This document shows, one piece after another, positions 11,946 through 22,590 of a DNA stretch of 64,000 nucleotides. How positions within the stretch are numbered: the stretch's first letter is position 1; every line of letters starts with the position of its first letter. This DNA comes from Phallusia mammillata (Eukaryota; Chordata; Ascidiacea; Phlebobranchia; Ascidiidae): positions 1 through 64,000 of the forward strand of contig QLIY01000244.1 of the NCBI GenBank assembly GCA_003260075.1, read 5' to 3'. The notes beneath the pieces were generated by a model. That model had not been told where the DNA came from. It made no database searches and saw only the letters and a program-made list of their open reading frames with translations. The position numbers and the translations under genes are program-made.

Positions 11946-14900
11946 ATGTCCTATAATCAGGGAAAAAGAAATACGAAAAACGCCTACATTGTTCCCGACC
12001 GAAAAAACACCACCAAAACCCTTTCAGGTAACCTTAGCTTGATTTTTTGTAAGCTTTTAAAAATTTTTTTGTGTTTCATGCAGGTCATCGCTTGGGTGGC
12101 TTTAAACCGACTCAGCCACGGTCACTGCAACACGTTGTTAAAGATGTGGACGATTTGCGTGGTGTAGTAGTAGGAATCTCAAGTGTAATGCTTATCACAT
12201 TCATTTGCGGATTTGCAACAACTTATATTTTGGTATGTAGCCTTGGAAAGAGTATCGACGCAATGTATACTAGCGCAATTTTTTCATGTTTATTTATTAT
12301 CAGGAGTGGGTTTAGTTTACCGTAAACATTCCGCGCTCTCAAACATTTTTCATGATGTCAAAATCCAGTTGCACATTCATAAGATTTTTGCTTTGCATTG
12401 GAATCTTACATTGTGGTTTAGATATGTTCTTGAAGCCTAAACACTGAAAATTCCAGTTCAAATTTTTACCAGGGTTTAAAAGAGCGAGTTGTTTTGTAGG
12501 TGCCGCGTTTTGTTAGAATACTTAGGTTTGGTAATGTTATGCTCAATAGTTGTTTTGTAGCGAAGGGTTATTGTTGGCTGCATATATATAAGTTATAACC
12601 TACCTAAAGTGTGGTTACATACTACTTTCAGATTTTGGGATACGAACCGCCACAACAAAAATACAACGGTATTACAAATATAGTTTATTCGTAGTAGGCT
12701 ACTGTGCTCTTAACAAAATCGCTTTTTTACAGGTACATGTCTCAACAACCCCCCCCCCCAAACACCTTTTTGAAAACATCCCGCATTTTCGCAAAAAACA
12801 CAAAAAATCCAGAAACTGTTTCCTTTTCTTCTTTTCATATGTCAAAATCCAGTTGCACATTCATAAGATTTTTTCTTTGCATTGTAATCTTACATTATGT
12901 TTTAAGTATGTTATTGAAGCCTAAACATTGAAAATCACAGTTTTAACTTTTCCCAGGGTGTAAAAAAGCGAGTTGTTTTGTAGTTACCGCGTTTTGTTAG
13001 AATACCCAAGTTTGGTAATATTATGCTTAATACTTGTTTTGTAGCGTAGTGTATTGTTGGCTTCATATATATATACCCCCCCCCCGTGGTTACATACTAC
13101 TTTCAGATTTTGGGATACGAACCGCCACAAGAAAAATACAACGGTATTACAAATATAGTTTATTCGTAGTAGGCTACTGCATGTGCTCTTAACAAAATCC
13201 CTTTTTTACAGGTACATGTCTCAACAATGGATCATTTAATTTTAGTGTTGAATCACTTGATTTCAATTGCATTTGTACTCCGGAATTTACAGGACACGAT
13301 TGTGGAATTGGTGAGTTTAGGAGTAAAACCCTTTAAAATTTGTTTTTGGTGCATCTGCGCAGGTTTTTTTTTAAGGTTTGGTTTGGGTGACCGCTAAGTT
13401 TCGGTCCCCCAAAACACCTTAAAAAAAACACTGCGATGTGCGCATCTGGATCGCTGGATTTCAGCTAAAATTTTCAAAAAGTACTAACACGTTTATATGT
13501 TTACACACACCACCTCTTACCAAAAAGGGTAAAACTGTTAAAATACGCAAGAAACCGATTAAAAATAAATAGTATAATGAGGTTTTTATCCAAAGCGTTT
13601 TTTAATGGCGTGGTCTTTCAAATCATTTAAAATTAATTCAAAAGCCTTTTTTTATCTGTGCTATTTCTAACATTTAGACATAGATGAATGTTCGATTGGG
13701 ACTCATAACTGCAGCCACCGGGAGGATTGCACAAATTTATATGGAGGTCACCTGTGTACTTGTAACTCAAACCACACTCGAAGTGGCACCCAGTGCAGTA
13801 AGTCGTATCAAAAGATGTGGCAAGGTTACGAATTGGATCATTTTGTCCAACGTGCATAAGACTCAAAAAAGTACTGACTATATTTACTTCGTTGGTAGTT
13901 TCTGATTCGATGTTGCAATGCGCGACCTGGGCAATGTTATAGCCAAAGAAACAATTAAACGGTGGGAAGTTTTGTAATGTGTATAGGCTTTACTTTTAAA
14001 ATAGTTACAGCCGAGTATAGTGCGCCTAAAATAAGCATGAAAAGTACAAGTCGCCTAAAAAACGTATCAATTTACAGCACCTAACTACTGTTCTTCTAAT
14101 CCGGGACTTTGCATACATGGGACATGTGTGGATACAACTACAGATTATGATTGTTTATGTGAACGTTGGTGGGAAGGCAAAAACTGTGACAGTAAGCTGC
14201 TACGCTACATAAAACAAATGCTGTCCAAAATTTATTTTTATATTTTTTATAGGCAATTATAATTTGAACTTAAATTAAATTTGTAGCCTCTCAAGCTTGC
14301 TAAACGAAAACAAGAAATGTTCACAGCGCGTAGAAACGTTTTGCATCCAACTTTATTCTGTAAACCTAAAACTTATGTGTTTTATGTTTATCCTTTGCAA
14401 ATGAATTTTACTTCACAATAACTCGCTCATTTTGTTTTCCCTATAAATCACGACAAAGTATAGAATCAGCTAAAGCAGTGGTTGCCAAAATATATGCTTG
14501 ACAATTCTAAACATTCTTATTCCTTCCCAATAGACTATATAGTGGATGCTTAACCATACAAAGATCATTGAATTAAAGTTAATTTCTCCCTTCAAGTTTT
14601 AAAATTGTATTATATATGTTGTAGTTCCAAGTCGTCATGCATTGTCAAACAGATGGCGCAACTGGACGAGTGCAAGGGCACTTTGTCAAAAGCTCGGCGC
14701 AGACTTAGCGCACTGGGGAATGCAAGATCCAATAGTTAGAAGGTAAAATATTAAAGATTCAAACGATGTGTATTTATTTACCAAGCATTACTGGTTGCCG
14801 GCTATAACTATACTGGCAACTGTATTTGAACTAGCAACAAAACAATTTACTGAATATGCTTGTGAACACAAGTGTTAACCTTTTAGGCTTAACTCTCTTC

Positions 14901-15326
14901 GACAACAATACAACACCATTAAAGAAACATTGATTACTGTAAAATAATAATTTATAGTTGCTTTAGTAAGTGGGTCCTGAGTTGGGACCCAAATCCGAAT
15001 ATGTAGGCATAAAACCAGGGCAGAACCCACTAAAAAATGTGATTCAAACCCACCAGCCCTGTAACTCCTCTTCTCACATATAGGATTTTAGCTAAAAATA
15101 TTATGAATTGTTTTTTACCAGACGATTAGTCGATTTCTTGCTTCGTCCCCAAGGCGGTGCATTTTGGATCGGTTTAACGGACCTAGATGTGGAAGGTGAA
15201 TGGAAGTACATTGATGGTGTAGCAATAACAGACAGCAATTCCAATTTTAATCCCAACGAACCAAACAACCTTGGAGGCTCAAATGACGCGAACATAAAAC
15301 AAATGCTGTCCAAAATTGTGCCGTGA
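11946..15326 (+). CDS. Type II membrane EGF/C-type lectin protein, copy C (truncated lectin domain)
   Basis: Exons: 11946-12027, 12084-12232, 12632-12668 or its allelic copy 13107-13143, 13212-13310, 13678-13797, 14078-14191, 14625-14742, 15122-15326. The protein has a tail (MSYNQGKRNTKNAY...), a membrane helix (GISSVMLITFICGFATTYIL), EGF (TCLNNGSFNFSVES), calcium-type EGF (DIDECSIGTHNC), EGF (YCSSNPGLCIHGTC) and a CTLD (NWTSARALCQKLGADLAHWG; FWIGLTDL; NPNEPNN). In the last exon a 22-nt insertion shifts the frame and brings a TGA at 15324-15326. The rest of the CTLD, with three of its four cysteines, continues out of frame to a TGA at 15407-15409. Exons 3-4 are partly duplicated around ten-C joints at 12749-12759 and 13076-13085. 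AATAAA lies at 15443. An intact copy on another allele is possible. Confidence 0.8.
12320..13230. repeat. Haplotype-like duplication of introns and exon 3 of copy C (joints 12749-12759 and 13076-13085)
   Basis: About 430 bp (12320-12748) recur at 12760-13230 with scattered substitutions, including the 37-nt exon 3 (12632-12668 and 13107-13143; they differ by one codon, Q versus E). C tracts mark both joints. Only one copy should be real per haplotype. Confidence 0.85.
15292..15317 (+). other. 26-nt match to an upstream intron inside the last exon of copy C
   Basis: This segment is identical to 14207-14232 in the intron after exon 6 of the same gene. Copy D lacks it, and removing 22 nt restores the frame and the CTLD sequence homologous to D. 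It is either a templated insertion during repair or a local assembly error. Confidence 0.8.
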
Positions 15327-15409
15327 TAAAAGAATATTATGGCTTTCGAATGGACGATATTGACTGCGGTGCACTCCGAAACTCAATTTGCGAGAAAAGT
15401 CGAATATGA

Positions 15410-15850
15410 ACTTCAGTTTTATGGCATTTTTCTTGGTAGTACAATAAACTTTACATTCAAAAGTGATGCACTTGCTGCCTCAGTTGCTTTTAAAGCCGCC
15501 CACGAATGATTGTTACTTTTGACAAGCGACATTGGACAATAACGATCAAATTTGTTGCAATCGTTGCGAGTTGAAACATTTGACCGTTTAATCACTCGAG
15601 GCTTTGATAAATTTTGCAGAATTACTCGATCGCCAAGCAGCCGTTTTGGCTCCGCTAATATTTTTCCAGGTACATTTTTTTTCGTTGAAATTCAGTGTTG
15701 ACACAAATGTACGTCCTAATTTCCGTGTTCTCATTCCAACAGGTATTCCATGATAGTTTCCACACGGAATATGCGCAATCAACATGCTTTTCTAGATATT
15801 TTACCAATGCCAATGAGGATATGGAAGATATGTTTTTGTATTCACTTTGG
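15410..15850 (+). pseudogene. Exon-like remnant of an unknown gene behind copy C
   Basis: After the poly-A signal, about 15598-15668 reads ALINFAELLDRQAAVLAPL and then IFFQ up to a GTAC donor. About 15742-15865 reads VFHDSFHTEYAQSTCF, then SRYFTNANEDMEDMFLYS, then LWFVTT and a stop. The same pair of segments follows copy D (20808-20883, 20960-21080), where a stop occurs after FFTEYA. I do not recognise the family. Its duplication with the lectin gene and the stop in D suggest a passenger gene fragment. Confidence 0.4.
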
Positions 15851-16729
15851 TTCGTAACGACCTAGCAGTTAAGGTATTTCTTGATATTGTCCTTATTGTA
15901 AACATGACTAGATGAATGTGTTATGTGGTACACAGTAGAAGTACATTGCCCCGAGAGGGTCGGTTATAAACATTTAATATCACACTTGTTACTTTATTTA
16001 CTTTTATGTTAATGATGTTACAATGTGTAAACGCTGCCAGTGCTCAGGTTTTAAACGATCTATCTTTGTTGTTAAACGCATGGTAAATCTTTGTTGTATT
16101 TGTTTTTACAAAATGCTTCTATGAGAAGTACTTGGATGCTTTTCAGGTGGTTAGTAATGATGAACAGATTGCATTTGTTTGTTGACAGCTATTACCCTGT
16201 TTTTGCTAAAAGCAGATACTGGTTAAAATATTTATAATCATGTGAGGTTTTTGTCCTGTATTCCCAGTATATTTCTTATTAGAATATTTTGGATTGGAAA
16301 CGCGCCAAAATCAATCTTGTTATTTGCAGTTGTAACGTCTTTAAATTTCCACTGTGTTACCAAAACTTAAAATTACTATTGCAGTCAAGATGGCCACAAC
16401 AACTGATATCTTTGAACTAATATCTTTAAACCTTCAATGGACAAAACATGTATGAAATGTAATGATTACACCTCTGCCCAGTTTTTTGACATCATTCCTT
16501 TTTGGTAACGCTTGTTGGTTGATGTAGAAACACTTATAATTAAAAAATACATTATGGTGTGTAGTAAGTACAAGATTGTTGCATGTGCAAGTAATATGAC
16601 GTCACAAGGAAACAATCTAACAAACCAATGGCATTGTTATTTCATTGTTTAAACAATGGTTTTGTAAAACTGCTTTATTAATGACAAATTTTACTGCTTG
16701 CAGTTTGTCATTTAACAGTTGCTGCCATT
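15851..16729. other. Intergenic between copies C and D
   Basis: The left part is the 3' flank of C (homologous to that of D). From about 16145 it is the 5' flank of D, homologous to 11000-11945. The small alternative first exon found before C is absent here. Nothing else is supported. Confidence 0.5.
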
Positions 16730-19700
16730 ATGTCCCATAATCGGGGAAGAAGAAATACCGAAAACGCCTACATTGTTTCGGACCAAAAAAATACCGCCCA
16801 GACCTATTCAGGTGACCTTAGTTTGCTTTTTTTGAAAGCTTTTAAAGTCTTTTTTGTGTTTCATGCAGTTCAGCGCTTGGGTAGCTTTAAACCGACTCAG
16901 CCATGGTCACTGCAACACGCTGTTAAAGATGTTGACGATTTGCGTGGTGTGGTATTAGGAATCTCTAGTGTAATGCTTATCACATTCATTTGCGGATTTG
17001 CAACAATTTATGTTTTGGTATGTAGTCTGTGTTTGGAAAGAGTGTATGGAAGCAATGTATACAAGAACCGTTAAAGTTTAAGTACCGTAAACTGCCCGCG
17101 CTCTCAGTAAAAACCTTTTTGAATACATCCCGCATTTTCGCAAATTAAACAAAGATTAAACTGTTTCGTTTTCTTTTATTCATAATGTAAAATCAAGTTT
17201 CACCTTACACCTTACATTGTTGTTTAAATATGTTCTTAAAGCCTTGACATTGAAAATCCAGGGTTTCAAACAGTGAGTTCTTTTGTACTTACCACGTGTT
17301 GTTAGAATACAAAAGTTTGGTAATATTATGCTTATTAGTTGTTGTTGTTTTTTGTATCGAAGAGCATTGTTGGCTGATTTATAAATAATTTGAATACATA
17401 TATATATATATATAAATAAATAAATATATCCTACTTAAACTGTGATTACATTTTTAGATTTTGGGACACGAACCGCCACAAGAAAAATACAACGGTATAA
17501 CTAATATATTTTATTTGTAATAGGCTACTGTGCTCTCAATAAAATCCCACTTTTGCAGGCACATGTCTCAACAATGGATCATACAATTTTAGTGTTCAAT
17601 CTCTTGATTTCAATTGTATTTGTACTCCGGAATTTACAGGACAGGATTGTGGAATTGGTGAGTTTAGGATTGTGAAACTTTTGGGTTTGTTTATTGATGC
17701 ATGTGCGCATCTGGATCGGTCGCTTTAGATGAAAATCGCAAAAAGCGCTAAAACGTATGTCTACACCAGTGGTTCCCAAACTTTTTCATATTTTTTTCAA
17801 AACGGTCCCTTTGCCATTATTTCGAGGGTTCGCGGTCCTTAAGCTTAAATGTGTATTTCATAAAAACGAAAGTTGATTGCAGGATTTTAGCTACTTATGA
17901 AAAATTTCGCATAACAATCATCCAAAGACAGCAAGTAACATCACAAACAGGACAAAAACATTACGATTGTGCGCGAACAATTACATTTTTGATAGTTGTC
18001 ATTCAATAAAGGCCATTGTTTAGCAATGGAGACAGTCGATTCTCAATTCTATTTTGATTTAAACTTATTTAGTGGCACAAACTGACGCCAAATAAGATTA
18101 TAGAATTACTTCAACCGCTTCGCGGTCCCCCCAAAATTGCCTCACGGACCCCTAAAGGACCGCGGACCCCAGTTTGGGAACCGCTGGTCTACACACACCA
18201 CTTCTAAAACTATTTGGTGAAACTGTTAAAATACACGTAACAGACTGATTTAAAACAAATAGTATCAGGTTTTTATCCAAACGTTTTTAATGGTGTGCTG
18301 TTTCAAATCGTTTTAAATTAGTTTAAAACCTTTTGTTTCATTTGTACTATTTCTAACATTTAGATATAGATGAATGTTTGATTGGGACTCATAACTGCAG
18401 CCACCGGGAGGATTGCACAAATTTATATGGAGGTCACCTGTGTACTTGTAACTCAAACCACACTCGAAGTGGCACCCAGTGCAGTAAGTCGTATCAAAAG
18501 ATGTGGCAAGGTTACGAATTGGATCCTTTTTTTTCCCCAATTACTACAAAGGCTCAAAATGTTGTCGACTACTTTTGTACTTTGTTGGTAGTTTCTGATT
18601 CGATATTGCAATGCCCGACCTGTGCAGTGTTAAGGGCAGAGAAACAATTAAACGGTGGGCAGTTTTGTAATGTATACAAGCTTTACTTTTAACATAGTTA
18701 CAAACAAGTACAGTGCGCCTAAAATGGCGTAAAAAGTATAAGTCGCCTAAACCAGTGGTCGGCAACCGCCGGTGCCGGTCCGCGAGGGGGGGGGGGGGAG
18801 TTAGTTACCGGGCCGTATGCTATTTCCGGTTAAATGCTTTTTAACATTTTGCCCATGTATCTCGGGGAATTTAAACTAACTTAGTCGTTTTCATTGCTAA
18901 ATATTTGTAGTTTTTTGAAGGCCGGTCCGCGATAAAATTTCGGTTTCAAAAACGGTCCTTGGTACAAAAAAGGTTGCCGACCCCTGGCCTAAACAACCTA
19001 CGCTTTTGCAGGAACTAACTACTGTTCGGCTAATCCGGGGCTTTGCATACATGGAGCATGTGTGGATACAACTACAGATTATGACTGTATATGTGATAGC
19101 TGGTGGGAAGGCAAAAACTGTGACAGTAAGCTGCTACGCTATATAAGCTTAAAATAATGCTGCCTAAAATTTGTTTTGCCCGAAATATTTCGGCAAGCAC
19201 GTATAATTTGGACTTGAACTTAATTTGTAGCCCCCTGCTCTGATCGAGCTTGCAAAAGGAAAACAAGAAATGTACACAGCGCACAAACACGTTTTGCATC
19301 CGTCGCAACTTTATTCTGTAAACCTATAGCTTATATGTTTTGCGTTTATCCACAGCAAATGTATTTTACTTCACAGCAACTCGCTCATTTGGTTTTCTCC
19401 ATTAATCAAGACAAAGTAGAATCAGATAAAACAGTAGTTCCTAACATTTTTCGACGAATTCCACATTTGACAATTCAAAACATGCTTATTCCTTCCCAAT
19501 GGACTGCATAGTGGATGCTTAACCATACAAAGATCATTTAATTAAAGTTAATTCCTACCCTCGAGTTTCAAAATTTCTTTCCGGTTGGCAAGCACACAAT
19601 TAACACACCAACACGACATATCAGGTGACAATAAAAAAGATTATTTTATTATATATATTGTAGCCCCAAGTCGTCATGCCTTGTTAAACAAATTGCGTAA

Positions 19701-20645
19701 TTGGACGCATGCAAGGATACATTGTCAAGATCTCGGCGCAGACTTAGCGCACTGGGGGATGCGAGATCCAATAATTCGAAGGTAAATGTTACATGGCACA
19801 AGAATGAATATTTATTTTCCAAGCATTACTGGTTGCTCGTTGTTGCTACTGGCAACTGTGTTCGAACCAGCAACAAAACAATTTGCTAAATATGTGAACA
19901 CACGTGTTAATCTTTTAAGGATAAATCTGTTCGACAACAATACAAGAAAACCATTGAAGAAACATTGATTATAGTAAAAAAATATTTTATAGTTGGTTCA
20001 GTGAGTGGGTCCTTAGTTGGGACACAAACCCGAACATCCAGGCCTAAAACCAGGGCAGAACACATTTTTTTTAAATCGTTCCAAAGTTAGGTTTCGTATG
20101 TGGAAACTCAGACATGAAAATACAAAGTTAAGTTTCAGGCTACAGTTAAGTTTATTTATAAGCTTATTCAAAACTAAGCCCAAACTTGGCCCGAAAAGCC
20201 CGGTCCGACTGCTCTTGTTTGTTAGGCTGAATATCATATGTGATAAAAAGTTGATTTAAACCCACTGCTCTTTTTTGTTAGGCTAAATATGATAAAAAGT
20301 TGATTCAAACCCAGCGTGTACCTCCCTTACATTAGGATTTTTAGCTAAAAATATTATGAATTGTTTTTCACCAGACGAATAGTCGATTTCTTGCTTCGTC
20401 CTCTTGGCGGTGCATTTTGGATCGGATTAACGGACCTTGATGTGGAAGGTGAATGGAAATACATTGATGGTGTAGCAATAACAGAGAGCAATTCTAATTT
20501 CAAAACCAACCAACCAAACAACGTTGGAGGCGAATTGTTAAAGGACGCCAATTGTGCTGTCATAAAAGAATACGATGACTTCCAAATGGACGATATTAAC
20601 TGTGATTTAATCCGAAACTCTATTTGCGAGAAAAGTCGAATTTGA
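16730..20645 (+). CDS. Type II membrane EGF/C-type lectin protein, copy D (intact)
   Basis: Exons: 16730-16811, 16869-17017, 17458-17494, 17559-17657, 18364-18483, 19012-19125, 19664-19781, 20375-20645 (990 nt, 329 aa, all phases consistent). Residues 1 to about 52 are cytoplasmic, about 53-76 the membrane helix (ISSVMLITFICGFATIYVL). EGF domains follow at about 90-122, 123-162 (DIDECLIGTHNC, calcium-type) and 163-200, then a CTLD at about 202-329. The CTLD keeps its four core cysteines (IHCQD, ANCAV, DINCD, SICEK) and the WIGLTDL core. The ligand triplet is QPN (EPN in A-C), and WND is replaced by MDD, so classical calcium-dependent sugar binding is uncertain. Introns 4 and 5 each hold a hAT element. 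AATAAA lies at 20676. The likely role is a cell-surface recognition receptor; the ligand is unknown. Confidence 0.9.
17767..18186. mobile_element. hAT-like element, 420 bp, in intron 4 of copy D
   Basis: Terminal inverted repeats CAGTGGTTCCCAAACT and AGTTTGGGAACCGCTG, flanked by an exact 8-bp direct repeat GTCTACAC (17759-17766 and 18187-18194). There is no transposase ORF, so it is non-autonomous. Copy C lacks it, so the insertion postdates the C/D duplication. Confidence 0.9.
18753..18986. mobile_element. hAT-like element, 234 bp, in intron 5 of copy D
   Basis: Ends CAGTGGTCGGCAACC and GGTTGCCGACCCCTG with an exact 8-bp target duplication GCCTAAAC (18745-18752 and 18987-18994). It belongs to the same family as 1136-1420. 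It contains a run of 13 G at 18786-18798. It is non-autonomous and absent from copy C. Confidence 0.92.
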
Positions 20646-22590
20646 ACTTCAGTTTTATGGCATTTTTGGCAGTGCAATAAACTTTACATTCAAATGCGAT
20701 GTTCTCGCTTCTAAAGTAATAGTTGCTTTTGAAACCACCCACGACTGATTGTTACTTTTGCAAGAGATATATTGGCAATCGAAGTTGAAACCTTTGACCG
20801 TTTAATAACTCGAGGATGTGATGGAATTTACAGAATTACTTGATGCCCAAGCAGCCGTTTTGGCTCCGCTAATATTTTTGCAGGTACAATTATTACTGGC
20901 GTTGGAATTTAGTATTGACACAAATGTACATCCTAATTTCCTTGTTCTCATTTCAACAGATATTCCATAATAATTTCTTCACGGAATATGCGTAATCAAC
21001 ATATTTCCTAGATATTTTACTGAAAGCAATGAGGATATGGAAGATATGTTTTTGTATTCACTTTGGTTCGTAACGGGGGGGGGGTTTAAGGTATTTCTTG
21101 ATATTGTCTATATTGTATACATGACTAGATGAATGATACACAGCAGAAGTACATTGGCACAAGTCAGTCGGTTGTGAACAGTAAAAATTGTTAGGATTTT
21201 GGTAAAGGTGCGCTTGTCTAAAAGTAAACTAGGGGGGGGGGGGTCGGTTGTGAACAGTAAAAATCAAAATTGTTAGGATTTTGGTAAAGGTGCGCTTGTC
21301 TAAAAGTAAACTAAACTAAACTGTCAAAAAAGGCTACAGATTTCACACGTAATGTCCGTTTTATTTGCTTTTATGTTAATAATGTTACAATGTGTATACG
21401 CCGCCAGTGTTGCTCAGGTTCTAAACGAACTGTCTTTGTTGTTATACGCAACATTATACCTGTGAAATACATGTAAAAGCTCTTGAACGGGCGTTCCCGA
21501 AAATGTCTCGACAGTGTTGCGTTCAATTGTCTCTTCTAATTGTTTGTTGTAAAACTGACCAGTGTGTAAACAATCCACGTCGCGGCGGCCGTAAAACCCA
21601 TTTGACAATTAAAAACTCCCTGAAATGTCATGCTACGCACTCAAGGGGGTCGTAATTTTTGATAAAATCGTACTGATATTTTTTGTAAAAGCTATATTAC
21701 CTTTTAAAGTCATTTTATTTGATAAAAAGGTTTATTAAACGAAATTCGCAGTTTATTGTTATTTTATCGGATATTAGCATGCTTACTTTCAACAACTTAT
21801 ATCTGCTAGAAGTTTCTCCTTTCTATTAAAAAGTTTAAAATATAAAGATTCAAAATCAAGTTTCTTTGCGCATAGTACTGCAAAACCAAAGTGTTGTTTT
21901 CATTATTACATTTATATCCCTATGGAAGTCAAATTACATATAAATTATTAACATGGTTGATTAGTTCTTACACAAAATACCAAGACGCAATATTTTGTTC
22001 TTACATGGTTTACCGTTTTGGTCCAACTTCACATTAAATCAACAAAGACGACATTTTAACAGCTATCGCTCAATTGGTACCATCACAGACCAATCTGTAA
22101 AGTGTTAAAGCGGGTATGACCTTTTAGCAAACCGTTAGTGGAACGGCGCAATTTAGGGACTCATGACATTTTGTAAGCATGGCGATATATTGCCGCTATA
22201 GTCCTTAACCTGACCGGCAGGGACACCAGGCTGTATCACGTGTCTTGCGCGTGTGAAAATCTTACTTGCTGTTTGTTGTCAGCGAGTGTTTCAAGGAATA
22301 TGCGCCGTAGAGCAGGGCAATAATCAGGGTGGTTTTGACGTTCTAACTGCCCTTCGTTGTGCCCTGCGGTGCCGGACTGTCAGGTTGGGCGAAGCTCATC
22401 TGTTTATTTGAAAGATTGCCCTGACGCCTGTCTAAATGCCAGCGCCAACTTAATCAACATGTTTTTCACGTTGTGCCACGCCACGCGTAAAATACTACGG
22501 GTCGTAACCTGGTGTTTAAAAGACCAGCAACTATAGCCTATGGAGTATCATTCAAACGGAGCAACGAAGTAAAACAGACTATTGGTTAAA
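20646..22590. other. 3' flank of copy D and intergenic region
   Basis: Contains the poly-A signal of D, the degraded passenger exons also found behind C (20808-21080), a G tract at 21075-21084 and an allele duplication at 21169-21310. The right part (about 21650-22590) is upstream of the first Ly6-CCP-vWA gene and shows no gene. Confidence 0.5.
21169..21310. repeat. Haplotype-like duplication around a G joint (21232-21243)
   Basis: About 62 bp ending AAAGTAAACTA occur on both sides of the G run with a small indel. This is the first clear joint written with G; those to its left are written with C. Confidence 0.8.

Noticed and set aside
18786..18798. 13-G run as another assembly joint
   Set aside because: It is 13 bases long, has no flanking duplication and lies inside a well-bounded hAT element, so I did not count it among the joints.
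21414..21608. Minus-strand ORF of 64 codons behind copy D
   Set aside because: The homologous flank behind copy C does not keep the frame and no splice-supported partner exon was found.
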